Assembly: GCA_946122785.1 (NCBI GenBank)
Contig: CAMGYJ010000010.1
Span: 45,839,134-45,903,133, forward strand
Direction: 5' to 3'
DNA length: 64,000 nucleotides
Source of the DNA: Linum tenue
Taxonomy: Eukaryota; Streptophyta; Magnoliopsida; Malpighiales; Linaceae
Below the pieces are notes generated by a model. It saw nothing but the letters and a program-made list of their open reading frames with translations. It searched no databases and was not told where the DNA came from. Positions within the stretch are counted from its first letter, which is position 1, and each line of letters starts with the position of its first letter. Below, in pieces: positions 11,987-22,287 of this stretch. The translations under genes were made by a program, and so were the position numbers.

Positions 11987-12170
11987 TAGGGGTGGGCATA
12001 CGGTTCGGTAAAACCGAACCTAACCTAACTGAATATAAACCGAACCGAAACCGAATTAATGTTATTCGGTTCGAAATTCGAAAGAGAAAAGGGCGGATTT
12101 CGAAAACCAGGGTTCTTTCGACCGAACCGAATTTCCGAATTCCCGAACCGAAAAACCGAATTATTATAAT
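11987..12170. mobile_element. Left end of a hAT-like CGGTT-rich element
   Basis: TAGGGGTGGGCATACGGTTC is followed by many AACCGAA/TTCGGTT motifs. This is the usual start of a plant hAT-type element whose inner region is built from such motifs, as in the element at 21150-22279. The matching CCCACCCCTA end and target duplication were not found downstream, so the element is truncated or diverged. Confidence 0.45.
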
Positions 12171-12452
12171 TGCAAGCTCCAAATGGTGGATTTTTATGTT
12201 TCTACTTATTATGAGACTTAAATATTTGAATCATGTTAGTGTTTTATGACTTATGTGTTGAAATGTTTGATTTTTATCTTTGATGATGCATATTTATTGT
12301 TTACATTAGGGGGAAGAGGGCAGGTTGAAACCTCTAACCCTATTGGGCCTAAACATTGTTAAGCGTTGGTCTTTTATTAGTGTAAAGACATTTTTGTAGA
12401 TTGGTCTTTTTTTTTACAACTCAGATTGGTTTGTTTTTTATGTAATTATATA
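12171..12452. other. Intergenic
   Basis: Short AT-rich stretch between two repeats. It may still belong to the element that begins at 11987. No gene is seen. Confidence 0.3.
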
Positions 12453-12655
12453 GAGTAAATGCCACATTTGGTCACTGAGATAACTAAATCATGTCATGTT
12501 TAGTCACTAGAAAAATTTAATATCAATTTTGGTAACTCGAATTTTATATTGACCTGTTTCAGTAATTCGAGTGACCTAAATTAATATTAAATTTTTCTAG
12601 TGAGTAAACATGACACGATTTAGTAATCTCAGTGATCAAATATGACATTTACCCT
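12453..12655. mobile_element. Fold-back MITE (about 203 bp)
   Basis: The sequence is almost entirely one inverted repeat. The left arm GTAAATGCCACATTTGGTCA and the right arm, read inward, GGTAAATGTCATATTTGATC stay similar for about 90 bases, through ACTGAGAT(A/T)ACTAAATC and CTAGAAAAATTTAATAT, to a short loop near 12550. Long arms with a GGTAAATG(C/T)CA start resemble Mutator-like MITEs, but no 9-bp target duplication is visible, so the superfamily is unsure. Confidence 0.7.
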
Positions 12656-12984
12656 GTATGTTGCATATATTTAAATTGAAGCTTTGTTATATATAGTTTA
12701 GACGAATATGAATATTAAATGAAGGTTCGTAGAGGAGTAATTATTAAACACTAAATATGGGTTCTCGTCACTAATCATTTACTTCTTCTTTCCTTCAACT
12801 CATATATGAACTGATGAACATTATGAGAATTTTTTTAAGAAGAACCCATCATTTAATTGTTATGCTACATTTCTTCTCTCTTCAACTCATATTGATTTCC
12901 ACAAAACTTGGAAGCTAAATTACTTTGAGTAACCTTAGTGCAATAATAGGAACAAATAAAAAGATGGACAAAAATGAACCTTAA
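12656..12984. other. Intergenic
   Basis: AT-rich, no gene. GAAGGTTC/GAACC-type stretches near 12720 and 12840 form a weak inverted repeat. Confidence 0.3.
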
Positions 12985-13887
12985 TACTCTGTTTGGGAAG
13001 AGGGGTAAATGGGAGGAGGGTGCAAATGTGAGGGGTAAATACAGTTTCCAACACATTTGCACCTGTTTGGTTAATTTGGAACAGTAGGGGGGTGCAAAAC
13101 GGGAGTGCAAATTTACTGTTTCGGCTTACCCCCCGAATTGGGGGGCAAGGGAAGGAAGGAAGAGAGGGGGAGGGGGGAATTATGGAATTTTGTTTTTCTA
13201 ATTGTGTTATATATAATTATATAATAATTAATATTATCAATTTCTTCTTTTTATAAATATCATTAATGTAAACATTATTCGGGGTTGACCATTTGACTCT
13301 GGAAACAAGTTTATCAATGTTCGTCAAGTCAAATCTAGATCTCTTGGTTGAATCGAATTTGCATTGAAAATTAGAGATACGAGGTGTTTGTGGAAAAGAT
13401 AGAGAGAAATTGTTTGGTTAACTCAGTTTATTTGACTAAATAGTTAAAACTTACAAATTCGAACGTGTTTGACTAAGTTTGACAATTTAAGATTAAACTA
13501 GACACGAAAACCCTATATAGGATGACCAGTTACAAGTTGAGCTTCGAGTTTTGAGATCGCTCGATCAATGATTATACAATTGTCATAATTAATTATTATT
13601 TGAGCATTATGATATAATAACTATTTTAGTAAAGTATATTTATTATTATATAGTAATATTTATTTTATTATTTTATGATAATATTTTAAAATCTATTTTG
13701 TAATCTAAAATCTATTTTAAAATAATATAATTACTTACTTTTCACTCTATTTGCACCCCCCTACTTTTTCATCCAAACAACAATTTACCCCTCCACTTAC
13801 ACCCCCAGCAATTTGCACCCCCCAGCAATTTACCCCTCAACTTGCACCCTCCTGCAATTTGCACCCCCCTTGTTGCCAAACAGAGCG
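12985..13887. mobile_element. PIF/Harbinger-like non-autonomous element (903 bp)
   Basis: The left end TACTCTGTTTGGGAAG and the right end, read inward, CGCTCTGTTTGGCAAC are flanked by TAA on both sides (12982-12984 and 13888-13890), the 3-bp target preference of PIF/Harbinger elements. Subterminal parts carry many copies of GGGGTGCAAATTG and GGGGTAAAT: four or more in the right 150 bases, fewer at the left. The AT-rich middle (13200-13740) has no transposase. A 3-bp duplication is weak evidence alone; the ends and subterminal repeats are stronger. Confidence 0.65.
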
Positions 13888-13890
13888 TAA

Positions 13891-14307
13891 AAAGTCTTGC
13901 TTTTCCCCATTCATGTGTAACCACAAACAAACAAGTGCCTAGTTTACAAAAGATGTACAAGAAAAGAGCCATTTACTAAACCAAAAGGCAAAGAGTAAAA
14001 CCCCAAAATGGTTAAACCCTCTTCCCTCCTGTTAATTTCTCCCTTAATTACATGGATTTAGTCCAACTTCCCCTCTAACAAAAAGGAACTTAAGGGAGAA
14101 ATTAGAAACAAATAAAAAAACCTAATATTCTCCCACCCTTAGTTACATTTCTCTTTTACCCTGTCAAAAGGGTCCAGGGTACCAGGGATGTACAATTTTT
14201 TTTCCATTTTTTGTCGTAATTATACAACTTAATTAACTAAGAGTAGATGCTAATTGATACAATTAAAAACTCCATCCAAATCCAATCCCCCCCACTGATC
14301 AATGAAC
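13891..14307. other. Intergenic and TPP 3' UTR
   Basis: The right part is the probable 3' UTR of the minus-strand TPP gene that ends at 14308. No clear AATAAA poly(A) signal is visible. The rest is AT-rich and has no gene. Confidence 0.4.
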
Positions 14308-16272
14308 CTACATCCTGGACTCCTGGAAAGCCAGCTTTTTCCAGTCTACCAATCGTTGCAAGAAGTCCATAACCTGCAAGGAATCAACACAATCTCCCAC
14401 AATTAGCCAAAGTGATCATCTAATTAAGACACTAATAATAATTATTATTACCCAAAAAACAATAATTATGGAATAAATCATGGAGGCTTGCCTGTGTTGG
14501 TTCCTGGAGGGAATAAGAAGCATTAGTGTCCTTTGCAACTTTGGACACAAGAATCCCAAATCCTTGCTCTCTCTCTTTCAATACCTTGAATGCATCCTCG
14601 TCGGTTCGATCATCTCCGATGTAGATAGGAAAAACATCGGTACAATTAGCGAATCCTGAAAGAAAACATGCACAATATTAGATACCAGAAAATTGTATTA
14701 ATTAACTACAATTGATTAGTTAAAAATTAGTTTCAGTGATTTGATAATTTGACCATTAACTAATCAAGTGGGAATAAGGTGGGTTAGCTTTTTGGACAGT
14801 TGATGCTTTTCAAAAAAGCATCGACTAAGAAACTTAACAAACCCACATAAAAATAATAATCAAGATTTAATTAATTTAAAACTTAAATACTCACCAAGAG
14901 ACTCCAACAAAAATTCCAGAGCCTTGCCTTTATCCCACTTAATCGTGGGTCGGATTTCCAGTACCTGTATTAGCAAATAGTAAACAGAGTAATAATTAAT
15001 TAATTAATTAACTAATCACACTCCATTTTTGTAAATAATTAATTAATCCAAATAATAATAAGTATCATTATTTACCTTTCTTCCTTGAGAGAGACGGAGT
15101 TTGGGATACTTGTTCAAAACGGACTTAACGGCCTCCGCCACTTCACTCCATTTCTTCTCCTCCACGCACCGGAAGTGAACCGAGACGCAGAACTTGTTGT
15201 TCTCAACTTTGGCTCCGGGGGTCAATTTCGTTTTCGCCACCAGCTCCTTGAACACCTCGTCGATCATGGGCAGGAACTCGCTCGCCGGCTGGCATATCAC
15301 CGGCTCTGTCCCCTGAGTTCCCAGAAAGAAAGAAAAACAGAGCACGATTGATTAGTCTGTGGGTTTTGGCGGGGTTGAAAGCTCGCTGCTTTACAAGTGA
15401 AGTAGATTGAAGTCGCTTACTTTAGTGTACTTGGAGCCTTTCTCCGGACCCTTAATGTCCATCCCGTGGCTTCCGGCGTAGTAAAGTTCGGCTAGCCTGA
15501 CAAATTTGTACACCTGCGCCAAAATTGAAAAAAACAGGGGAAGAGACAGAGTTGAGAAAACGGTGATTTCAGGGGGAAGGAATTCAGATTTTGTTGTTTG
15601 CTGTTGAACGGCATTAATGTACCTTGTCTCTGCATCTTCCGCTCACTATGGCGGTGGGGAAACAGGTCGCCAGCCTTCTAACAGTCGTCCTCATCTGAAG
15701 AAAGGGGGAGGGGGGAAAAAAACAGAGCAAATTTCTCAGTCAAGGAAACAGAGCAATTTTTTTTATCTTTTCAATTTTTGGTTTTCCGGGGAGGAGTCGA
15801 AATGGCGGACCTTTTTGGACATGAAAGCACGATCGGGGTCGTCGACAATGGGGGAGAGTGTGCCATCGTAGTCGAGGAACATGACGATCTGCTTCCCTCT
15901 AGAAGCTTCCATTATCTGGTCGAAATTGTCCAACGCCGACGGCAGAGTAATCTGCTGCTGGTGCTGCTGCCATGGGAGTTGCTGATCTTCCGAGAGAGAT
16001 TGGGAGCTCGATTTCATGTGGGTCGGCGAGGAAGCTCTCATGGAGTCAACCCAGGAGTTAATTTTGGCGGCTCCGCCGCCGCCATTGATTTCCAGATTCT
16101 CTAGCAGGAGCTTCTTCTTGGCCGACAGGGAGATGCAGCCCCCGCCGCCGGTGCCAGGAGCCGTCGGCGGCTTCTGCGCCGTCGCCGGGAAGATCGACGA
16201 GCCCGAAAGACGGACCATTGGCAAGCTGATCCCCGATTTCGTGTCCGGCACTACAACATTTTGGTTCGTCAT
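14308..16272 (-). CDS. TPP: Trehalose-6-phosphate phosphatase (387 aa, seven coding exons)
   Basis: It dephosphorylates trehalose-6-phosphate to trehalose, and so lowers a plant sugar signal. Coding exons: 16272-15811, 15694-15623, 15513-15421, 15312-15076, 14964-14895, 14655-14492, 14373-14308; together 1164 bases with frame kept at every joint. Residues 1-120 are the variable, Gly/Ser/Gln-rich plant N-terminus, possibly a targeting region. HAD-phosphatase motifs are intact: DYDGT at 134-138 (nucleophile D134 and D136), SGR at 172-174, KWDKGKAL near 297-304 and GDDRTDED at 325-332. The length is normal for plant TPPs. The ATG follows a 5' UTR splice acceptor by two bases. Introns are GT-AG except the last, which is GC-AG. 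The paralogue (TPPA to TPPJ) cannot be told from this view. Confidence 0.95.
14374..14491 (-). other. GC-AG intron in the TPP gene
   Basis: The last TPP intron starts after ACACAG with GCAAGC (14491 downward) and ends TTGCAG at 14374. Joining here gives QEPTQ followed by [12 protein letters not shown], matching the C-terminal order of plant TPPs, and keeps phase 0. No GT donor nearby gives this junction. GC donors are a known minor class, usually with a strong AG before them, as here. Confidence 0.85.
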
Positions 16273-16274
16273 CT

Positions 16275-16405
16275 CTGTAACAATAAGAAAAATCGCCCAT
16301 GAGATTGAAAAAATCCCCAAAATTGGAAGCAAACTAAAAAACCAGAGGAAGCCCATTTGAAGTTAGATTTCCACCGAATGGAAGACGCCTATTATCTCGA
16401 TTTAC
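16275..16405 (-). other. Putative 5' UTR intron of TPP
   Basis: The donor CATTCAAG|GTAAAT is at 16405 and the acceptor TTGTTACAG|AGATG at 16275, just ahead of the start codon. This is inferred from splice signals only. Confidence 0.65.
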
Positions 16406-16667
16406 CTTGAATGAGACTGAATTAGAACCTAAACAGAATGGGGTGAGCAAACTGGACGAAAAAGCAGAGTGCTCTGTTTTTCTTTCTCTTCCTTTACGGG
16501 TTTTTCTCCCGATGAACTCTGTAATCGAGCTTGAGAAGAGCGGGACTGAGTAAAGTCGACCAGTGGAGAAGCAGAAAGTGAGAGTGGGATTAAGGAGAGA
16601 GCTTGAGAGCGAGAGAGAAGGGAGGAAAGGAATTGTGGGTAAGGAAGAAGGCGAAGGGTGAGTGTGG

Positions 16668-16675
16668 ATTTTATA
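16668..16675 (-). promoter_or_regulatory. TATA box of TPP
   Basis: TATAAAAT on the minus strand, about 400 bases before the ATG. A pyrimidine-rich leader and the 5' UTR intron lie between, so the start site is expected near 16640. Confidence 0.65.
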
Positions 16676-18978
16676 GCTGCAGACCAGCAAACCCGATCCG
16701 CTAGCGGACGAAAAACGAACTGTGCCGGTCGGACCGATTGGTCGAGCCTTGTTTTTGTGGGACCCGCATCCGATCTACTCGGCGAAACGTGGGGCCTACT
16801 GGACCTTCACCATCCGTCCGCACAAGAAAATTCGGGGGAAATTTGCAACAACGCGGTACTGGATTTCATGGCGACAACCAAATTCGTCACTGTTTTTATT
16901 TTATTTTATTTTATTGATAACGACCTCGCGAGTCAATTTTGGAGTAACTAACTTAACAGTTAAGGTTTCAATTTAGGAGTGTGCAACTTTTTGATCCGCA
17001 CCACCATATGAAACCTGCCTTTGCAATGGACCACCGAATCGAACAAAAATGTGGTTTGGTCCTTGGTAGTTGATACAATGAATTTTATAAATACAATGGA
17101 GCGAACTGATGTTTGGATCGGATTATATCAGACTGAAAGCAACGATGGTTCGATCCTTGATCCTAACTTTTCAGTTACTACTAAACTGCGACAGATCGGA
17201 TCTTCACACACACCCCCATTCCATTCTTTATTAGGTTTTCCGTATGAATAGTTTTTCTAGAATTCTGCTCAAGAAGAGCGTAGGTCCAAATCCCACTCTT
17301 AAAAACTAATTGTATACATTTTTTTTTTCTTAAAAAATTTCAAATTATCTTAATGCTAAGAGTTTTTATATTAATTCAGAAGAGAAAGGCTGACAAAATT
17401 AGTTAAACTAAAATTTAATGAAATACTTGTTAAGTTATCAAAATTTAGTGATCAAAGTTTAGTTACCTTAAAGTTCGGTGGCTACTAATGTATTGACCCC
17501 AAATAATATCTGACGACCCCCACCATCTTGACCCCAAATACCCCACGCTGCAAGTGGGCCCCACGGCAAATGGGTTAAGCAATTGCCATGTAGCCGTCGT
17601 TTGTTATTTCTTTCTTTTTTTTTCTTTTTTTTTCTTTCCTTTAATTTTTCTAAAAGATTCTTTAATCCCAACGAAATTCCGTTTTCCTCCGACGTTGTTG
17701 CCAGCGAACAGTTAGCCCACGTGGAGTGCGCTGTTTGGCCATCCTGATTTTGTATGGAGATGGGTTTTCTGCCACGTATACAATACCCCTCCCACACTTG
17801 GCAGTTGCTCAGTGAGTAGTTTCATCTAGTGCCGCAAATGAGTCGAGCTCGAACTAGCTTGTTTACTAAAATCTTGACTTTTATTTGGTGCTTCATTTTC
17901 TATATCATGATACATATGATTTGTTTTGTTAGCTAATCACATATTATACTTTGTTGGTATCATATATGATTTAGTTAATAAATTTTAATTGCTCCAGATC
18001 ATATTATTTCATAGCATCGAAGCAATCTATAACACGATTGTCATATAGTTCATATTACAGTGTTTGTTTTGCGCGAATTGTACGTGTTTCCAATACGTTT
18101 GTACATAAAACAATAAAATTAGTAGAAAATTATAAAATTACAAAGTTACCCTTTTGTATCTTATAGAGGAATTACAAAGCATTTTGCATGTATTGTACTA
18201 TTTAGGGGGTAGAGAATTCACTCTCACAAGACACACTCCAGCTAAAAGTTAAGATTGCATGACCATTTATTTTAAATGGCTGATGATGGTGTCGCATCAA
18301 CCAAACAACATAAATGTGTATTCTTTTATAAGAAAAAATCATAAAAATAATTAATTACAAACAAGACAACCAATATCAATCTCTCACCCAACAATCACGT
18401 AAATCAAACCACTCATGACAATTGCTTTATTAATGTGATTAATTGGCTTGAGTTTAATTATTAATGCATGTATTGTATTAAGTACGTACGTATCCAAAAA
18501 TACCCACGGATCAATCGTTATTTCCCTTTAATTACCATCTTGTAATCACCAAATAAACTAAACCAAGCGATATCGTACGTACTATCTTTCTTTGATCGTC
18601 TGTTTTGGACACATTTGAGTTCCCTGGATACCTTCTTGCTTCGTACTCATCGACCGACGTCCCTATTCTCTCCAGCTTAACTTACTCAGACACCATAAAA
18701 CGACAGGGTCGATGTCATTCTCGTCGAAAACCAAACAAAAGAAGCTCTCGAACAACAAGAAGAAGAAAGGAATATAGTATTACATATACATAATAATGAA
18801 ATAAAGCTATAGAGGAAAACTCGAGTTTCTTTTCCCCCACAATTTCCCTCTTCGGGAAAACCCAACGTAGCCGTAGTCTCGTAGAGCAATGTGATGGAAA
18901 GAAGTGAACACACCAAGCTAAGGCAGTACCTGTGCAAATCGTATTGTATAGACCGGTTCAATAATCGGAAAGACTATT
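16676..18978. other. Intergenic upstream of TPP, no supported gene
   Basis: The first 300 bases are moderately GC-rich and may hold TPP control sequences. The rest is AT-rich. A minus-strand open stretch at 17468-17797 is lysine/glutamate-rich because of a T/C-run and has no recognisable domain. Confidence 0.4.
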
Positions 18979-19325
18979 TATTGTACAAGGAAGTGGTTAA
19001 GTACCATACACGGGCCTGTATAAGATCCAGTATAACCCTTTCCTAATAACTCGAGTTATTGGGACCAACTGGTTTATGACATGGTATCAGAGCTGGTTTG
19101 TCCTTGAGGTCACGTGTTCAAGTCCTCACGACCTCCAATACTAACCGTTGTCTTTCAAGCACATGGTATGGCGGGCCTGTGCAAACTTCAAGCCCATAAG
19201 TCGGCTTTCGTTTGAGGGGGCGTATAAGGAAGTGGTTAAGTACCATACACGGGCCTGTATAAGATCCAGCATAACCCTCTCCCAATAACTCGAGTTGTTG
19301 GGACCAACTGGTTTATGACATATTG
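18979..19325 (+). mobile_element. Complete TRIM retrotransposon with 5-bp target duplication
   Basis: Two 98-bp LTRs (18984-19081 and 19223-19320) differ at only a few positions and are flanked by TATTG on each side (18979-18983, 19321-19325). Right after the left LTR is TGGTATCAGAGC (19082-19093), the usual primer-binding site for initiator methionine tRNA. Just before the right LTR is the polypurine tract GAGGGGGCG. The 141-bp interior has no coding region; it contains GTTCAAGTCC, like a tRNA B-box. The LTRs appear to run TA...CA rather than TG...CA; if TG is forced, the duplication no longer matches. It must rely on proteins from another element. Confidence 0.9.
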
Positions 19326-21141
19326 GAGTCCATATTGATAGGCAGTTGGATACTTCGGCCCAATTATTATGACCCGCGCAGGTGGATTTTAGATCGGACA
19401 AAGATGCATTTGGATGGTTTTAGGTCTATGTTGGGTTTGAATTGGATCCAATTGTTTGGTGCAGACCAAATGATTCTATTTGAATTTAGATGATTTAGAG
19501 AGACACAAAAAAAAAAAATATCAGCAATCTCATTATATATCTTCAACCCAATTACACTTCCAATGCCAACGTTTCCACTTTGTCTCCTAAGTCCTAACAT
19601 AAAATAAAGAAATAACTGTATTAATTAGAACGTCCATTATGCTAAACCAACCCTTGGAATTTCCGGTGTGATGTTGATTTCGGAGGATTATTTTATGGCG
19701 ATGTTCCAAAAATTACACATCACTAGTGTACAATGCCATGTGTGTTTGGAGTAACAAATTCCAGATGTTATTCCTTTATAAAATAATAATAATGATTATC
19801 ATTATTATAATATATTCCAGATGTCATTAATTGGACGCTTTTATCACATATATATACACCATATCCAAAAAGGTTATGCTGCCCTAATTAGTGGAAACAC
19901 ATTGGGCCTCTTAATTAAGGGCACCTCTTAATTACGTTCATTAAACCATCGTTTGTACCTGTTTAGCTTTTCTCTAGATGCTTATACAACGTATTATAAT
20001 GTTTCTTGGTGGAAAAGTTTGTGCCCTTCATTGATTGATTGATGTATATTCTAATTTCGAGCAAGATGATTCGTACACTAATTCACATACTTTTGAGACA
20101 AAATGTAAATGAGAGCGTTCGATGTTTATGGAAGGAGAGAGTTATCTACAAACCTATGATAATAGATAACAAAAAAAAAAAAGTGTAACAATGTGTTGTC
20201 TGAATTGATTGATTTCGAGGATAATGTTTTCTACAACAATTAATAACCCCCTTTTGAAAAACGTATAGATGAGAGTGTTCGGTGTTTATGGAAGGAGAGC
20301 TAGCTAAACAACTATGACCGTTGAGACTGAAAAAGATAAAATTTGACAATGTGAGCGACGTTTGGAGTTGAAGTTTCCCGGGTTCTACTCTTTAGTCTCC
20401 TCGTGGTATATTATATGCAAACACATGGAGAGTCGAGGAAGAATAATATAAATTAGCTTTTATCATTATATGCTACTTAAGATATTCGAACATGGGGAGT
20501 TGAGACCTCCAAGAAGCCCAATAATAATACCAGTAGTCAGTAGACCAAACCTTTGTTCGCGATCGCGGATTGGTGTTTTCGGGTTGGGTTGTTGATGTTG
20601 GCTTGCTTTCCCTACCTTGAGTTGGTAATCTCTATACCTTGCATGTGAATGATTGGCCTGGTAAAAAGGTGTTCTAGAAGGCGGACTAATTAACAACATA
20701 TATTTTGTACATGATTTTCGGATCTCTCTTGGTTCTTCTGTATCGGGTCTTGAATTACCTGACCATAGACCTGCTGCCTGCTTGTCTCTTTTCATTTACG
20801 CTAAAATGTTAGGTTATATTCCCTTCAATTACGACGACTTTTTTTACACGGTAATTATATTCCCTGTCATAATTTGTACTGCATGCCTTGATCTAGAAGC
20901 GCCAGGGTTAATCGATAATGATTGGTAACCATATAGCTATTTTCTGCGTCTAAATCGAGCACGTGCTCATTCTAAGGATTAGTGAACACGACAGAGATCT
21001 GACCGAACCTCTTGACTTAAGAGACCTCGAAAATATGTAAGGCTCGAGAGGAAACATCATTAGAACATTCTAAGCATTGCTGCCATACCCCTTAATCTCA
21101 AGCTGGATTACCTCTTAAGCTTTGCAGGATATGCAGTTCAT
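19326..21141. other. Intergenic, no supported gene
   Basis: AT-rich. A direct duplication about 165 bases apart, GATGAGAGTGTTCGGTGTTT with TATGGAAGGAGAG (near 20108 and 20269), is imperfect. No RNA gene or bounded element was found. Confidence 0.4.
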
Positions 21142-21379
21142 ATGCTAATTAGGGCTGGCAGACGGTTTTCCGGTTAGCGGCTAACCGGTCGGTTTCAACC
21201 GAACCGACCGGTTTTCGGCTAGCCGAAAAACCGAATCCAAAGAGGGCGGTCGGTTGGCGGTAGGCAATATCAGGGGGGCGGTTAGCCGACTAACCGAGGT
21301 CGGAAACCGACGGTTAACCGGCTAACCGACCGCTGCCCTTTCCCCTTAAAGACGCCGCCCCACGCCCCCACTACTAACC

Positions 21380-21697
21380 CTAACATACTCGAACAATCGC
21401 GCGGTCCAGCGAAGGAAGCTCCAAGTTCTGGAGACACGCCGCCGAATAGCCGTGGAAAATGAAAGATTTCAGCTTCGGAGCAACCACGTCGATCCCTCTA
21501 GCCGAGTATACGCCCGAGATCTCCAGGCTCAGGAGCTCGAGCCCCGAGATCTTCAAGCTGCACCCTGACAACGAGCACGAATCAAGCTTCAGGCTGCTGA
21601 ATCCCACCGAACCAAAAGCGTTGCCGTTCTGGAGACTGCAGCGGCCCAATTCGAGAGCTTCGAGAGACTCGTGATGGCGGTGAGCCGTCAGGGACAA
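21380..21697 (-). pseudogene. F-box/LRR-like gene fragment inside the hAT element
   Basis: A 105-codon open stretch without its own ATG reads like the leucine-rich part of plant F-box/FBD proteins: SLEALELGRCSL, FSSLKLDSCSLSG, LELLSLEISGVYSARGIDV, APKLKSFIFHGYSA, NLELPSLDRA. Each unit has the L-x-x-L-x-L-x-x-C/S pattern of those repeats. F-box and C-terminal FBD parts are absent. It is bounded by the transposon's own GC-rich and terminal sequences, so it is best read as a captured exon piece. The frame is still open, so a chimeric transcript is possible but not shown. Confidence 0.65.
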
Positions 21698-21814
21698 AGA
21701 GAGCTCGTCGAATCAACGAATCCTCCTCCCCGGCGCCGCGCCTCGCCGCGCCTGGCTGCCTCGACGACCTCCTCCTCCCCGGCGCCGCGCCGCGCTCGCC
21801 GCGCCTGGCCGCCA

Positions 21815-21907
21815 GTCGCCTTGCCTCGCCGGGCCCTGGCCGCCCGTCGCCGTGCCTCGCCGGGCCCTGGCCGCCCGTCGCCGTGCCTCGCCGGGCCCTG
21901 GCCGCCC
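21815..21907 (+). repeat. GC-rich 31-bp tandem repeat, three copies
   Basis: The unit begins GTCGCC(G/T)TGCCTCGCCGGG, with starts at 21815, 21846 and 21877; a partial fourth begins at 21908. Since 31 is not a multiple of three, successive copies change reading frame. It lies within the hAT-type element. Confidence 0.9.
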
Positions 21908-22287
21908 GTCGTCGCCCCTGCAAATCTCCATCCATGGAGAAAGAAGGAAGGAGAAGGAAGATGAAAGAAGAAGGTGAAAGAAGAAGAAGGAAGGAGAGAG
22001 AATACGTCTGTTGAAGGAGAGAGGAGGAGATAAGGATAAGAAAGGAGTGGTGGGGATTTTTCCATTTATTTAAATTTTTTTTTTTTTTTTTTTGGGAAAA
22101 TGTATTTTTTTCGGTTGGCCGGCTAACCGAGCCTAAAACCGAAATTGGCCGGTCGGTTAGCCGGCTAACCGTGACCTCTCTTCGGTCGGTGGTCGGCGTC
22201 TGTAGAGGGTGGTTCGGTTTAACCGATAACCGGGTTTTCGGTTTTCGGTTAAACCGAAACCGACCGACTGCCACCCCTAATGCTAAT

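Larger units (their letters stand above)
21150..22279. mobile_element. hAT-type element carrying a host gene fragment (1130 bp)
   Basis: The left end TAGGGCTGGCAGACGGTT and the right end, read inward, TAGGGGTGGCAGTCGGTC are flanked by a perfect 8-bp duplication ATGCTAAT (21142-21149 and 22280-22287), typical of hAT. Subterminal regions are packed with GGTTAGCCGGCTAACC motifs. Between them lies DNA unlike the surroundings: GC-rich, with a minus-strand F-box/LRR-like coding fragment (21380-21697) and a 31-bp tandem repeat (21815-21907), followed by a purine-rich stretch and a T-run. No transposase is present. The interior looks captured, as in Pack-type elements. Confidence 0.85.

Noticed and set aside
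17468..17797. 109-codon minus-strand frame
   Set aside because: Lysine/glutamate run from a T/C tract, no domain, no promoter or splice context.
19082..19135. tRNA gene or SINE suggested by GGTATCAGAGCTGG and GTTCAAGTCC
   Set aside because: It cannot fold as a tRNA; the LTRs, polypurine tract and 5-bp duplication show it is the primer-binding side of a TRIM.
21582..22274. 230-codon minus-strand frame across the hAT-type element
   Set aside because: It runs through terminal repeats, purine-rich and GC tandem-repeat DNA and changes composition abruptly; no domain. Only the LRR-like stretch is protein-like.
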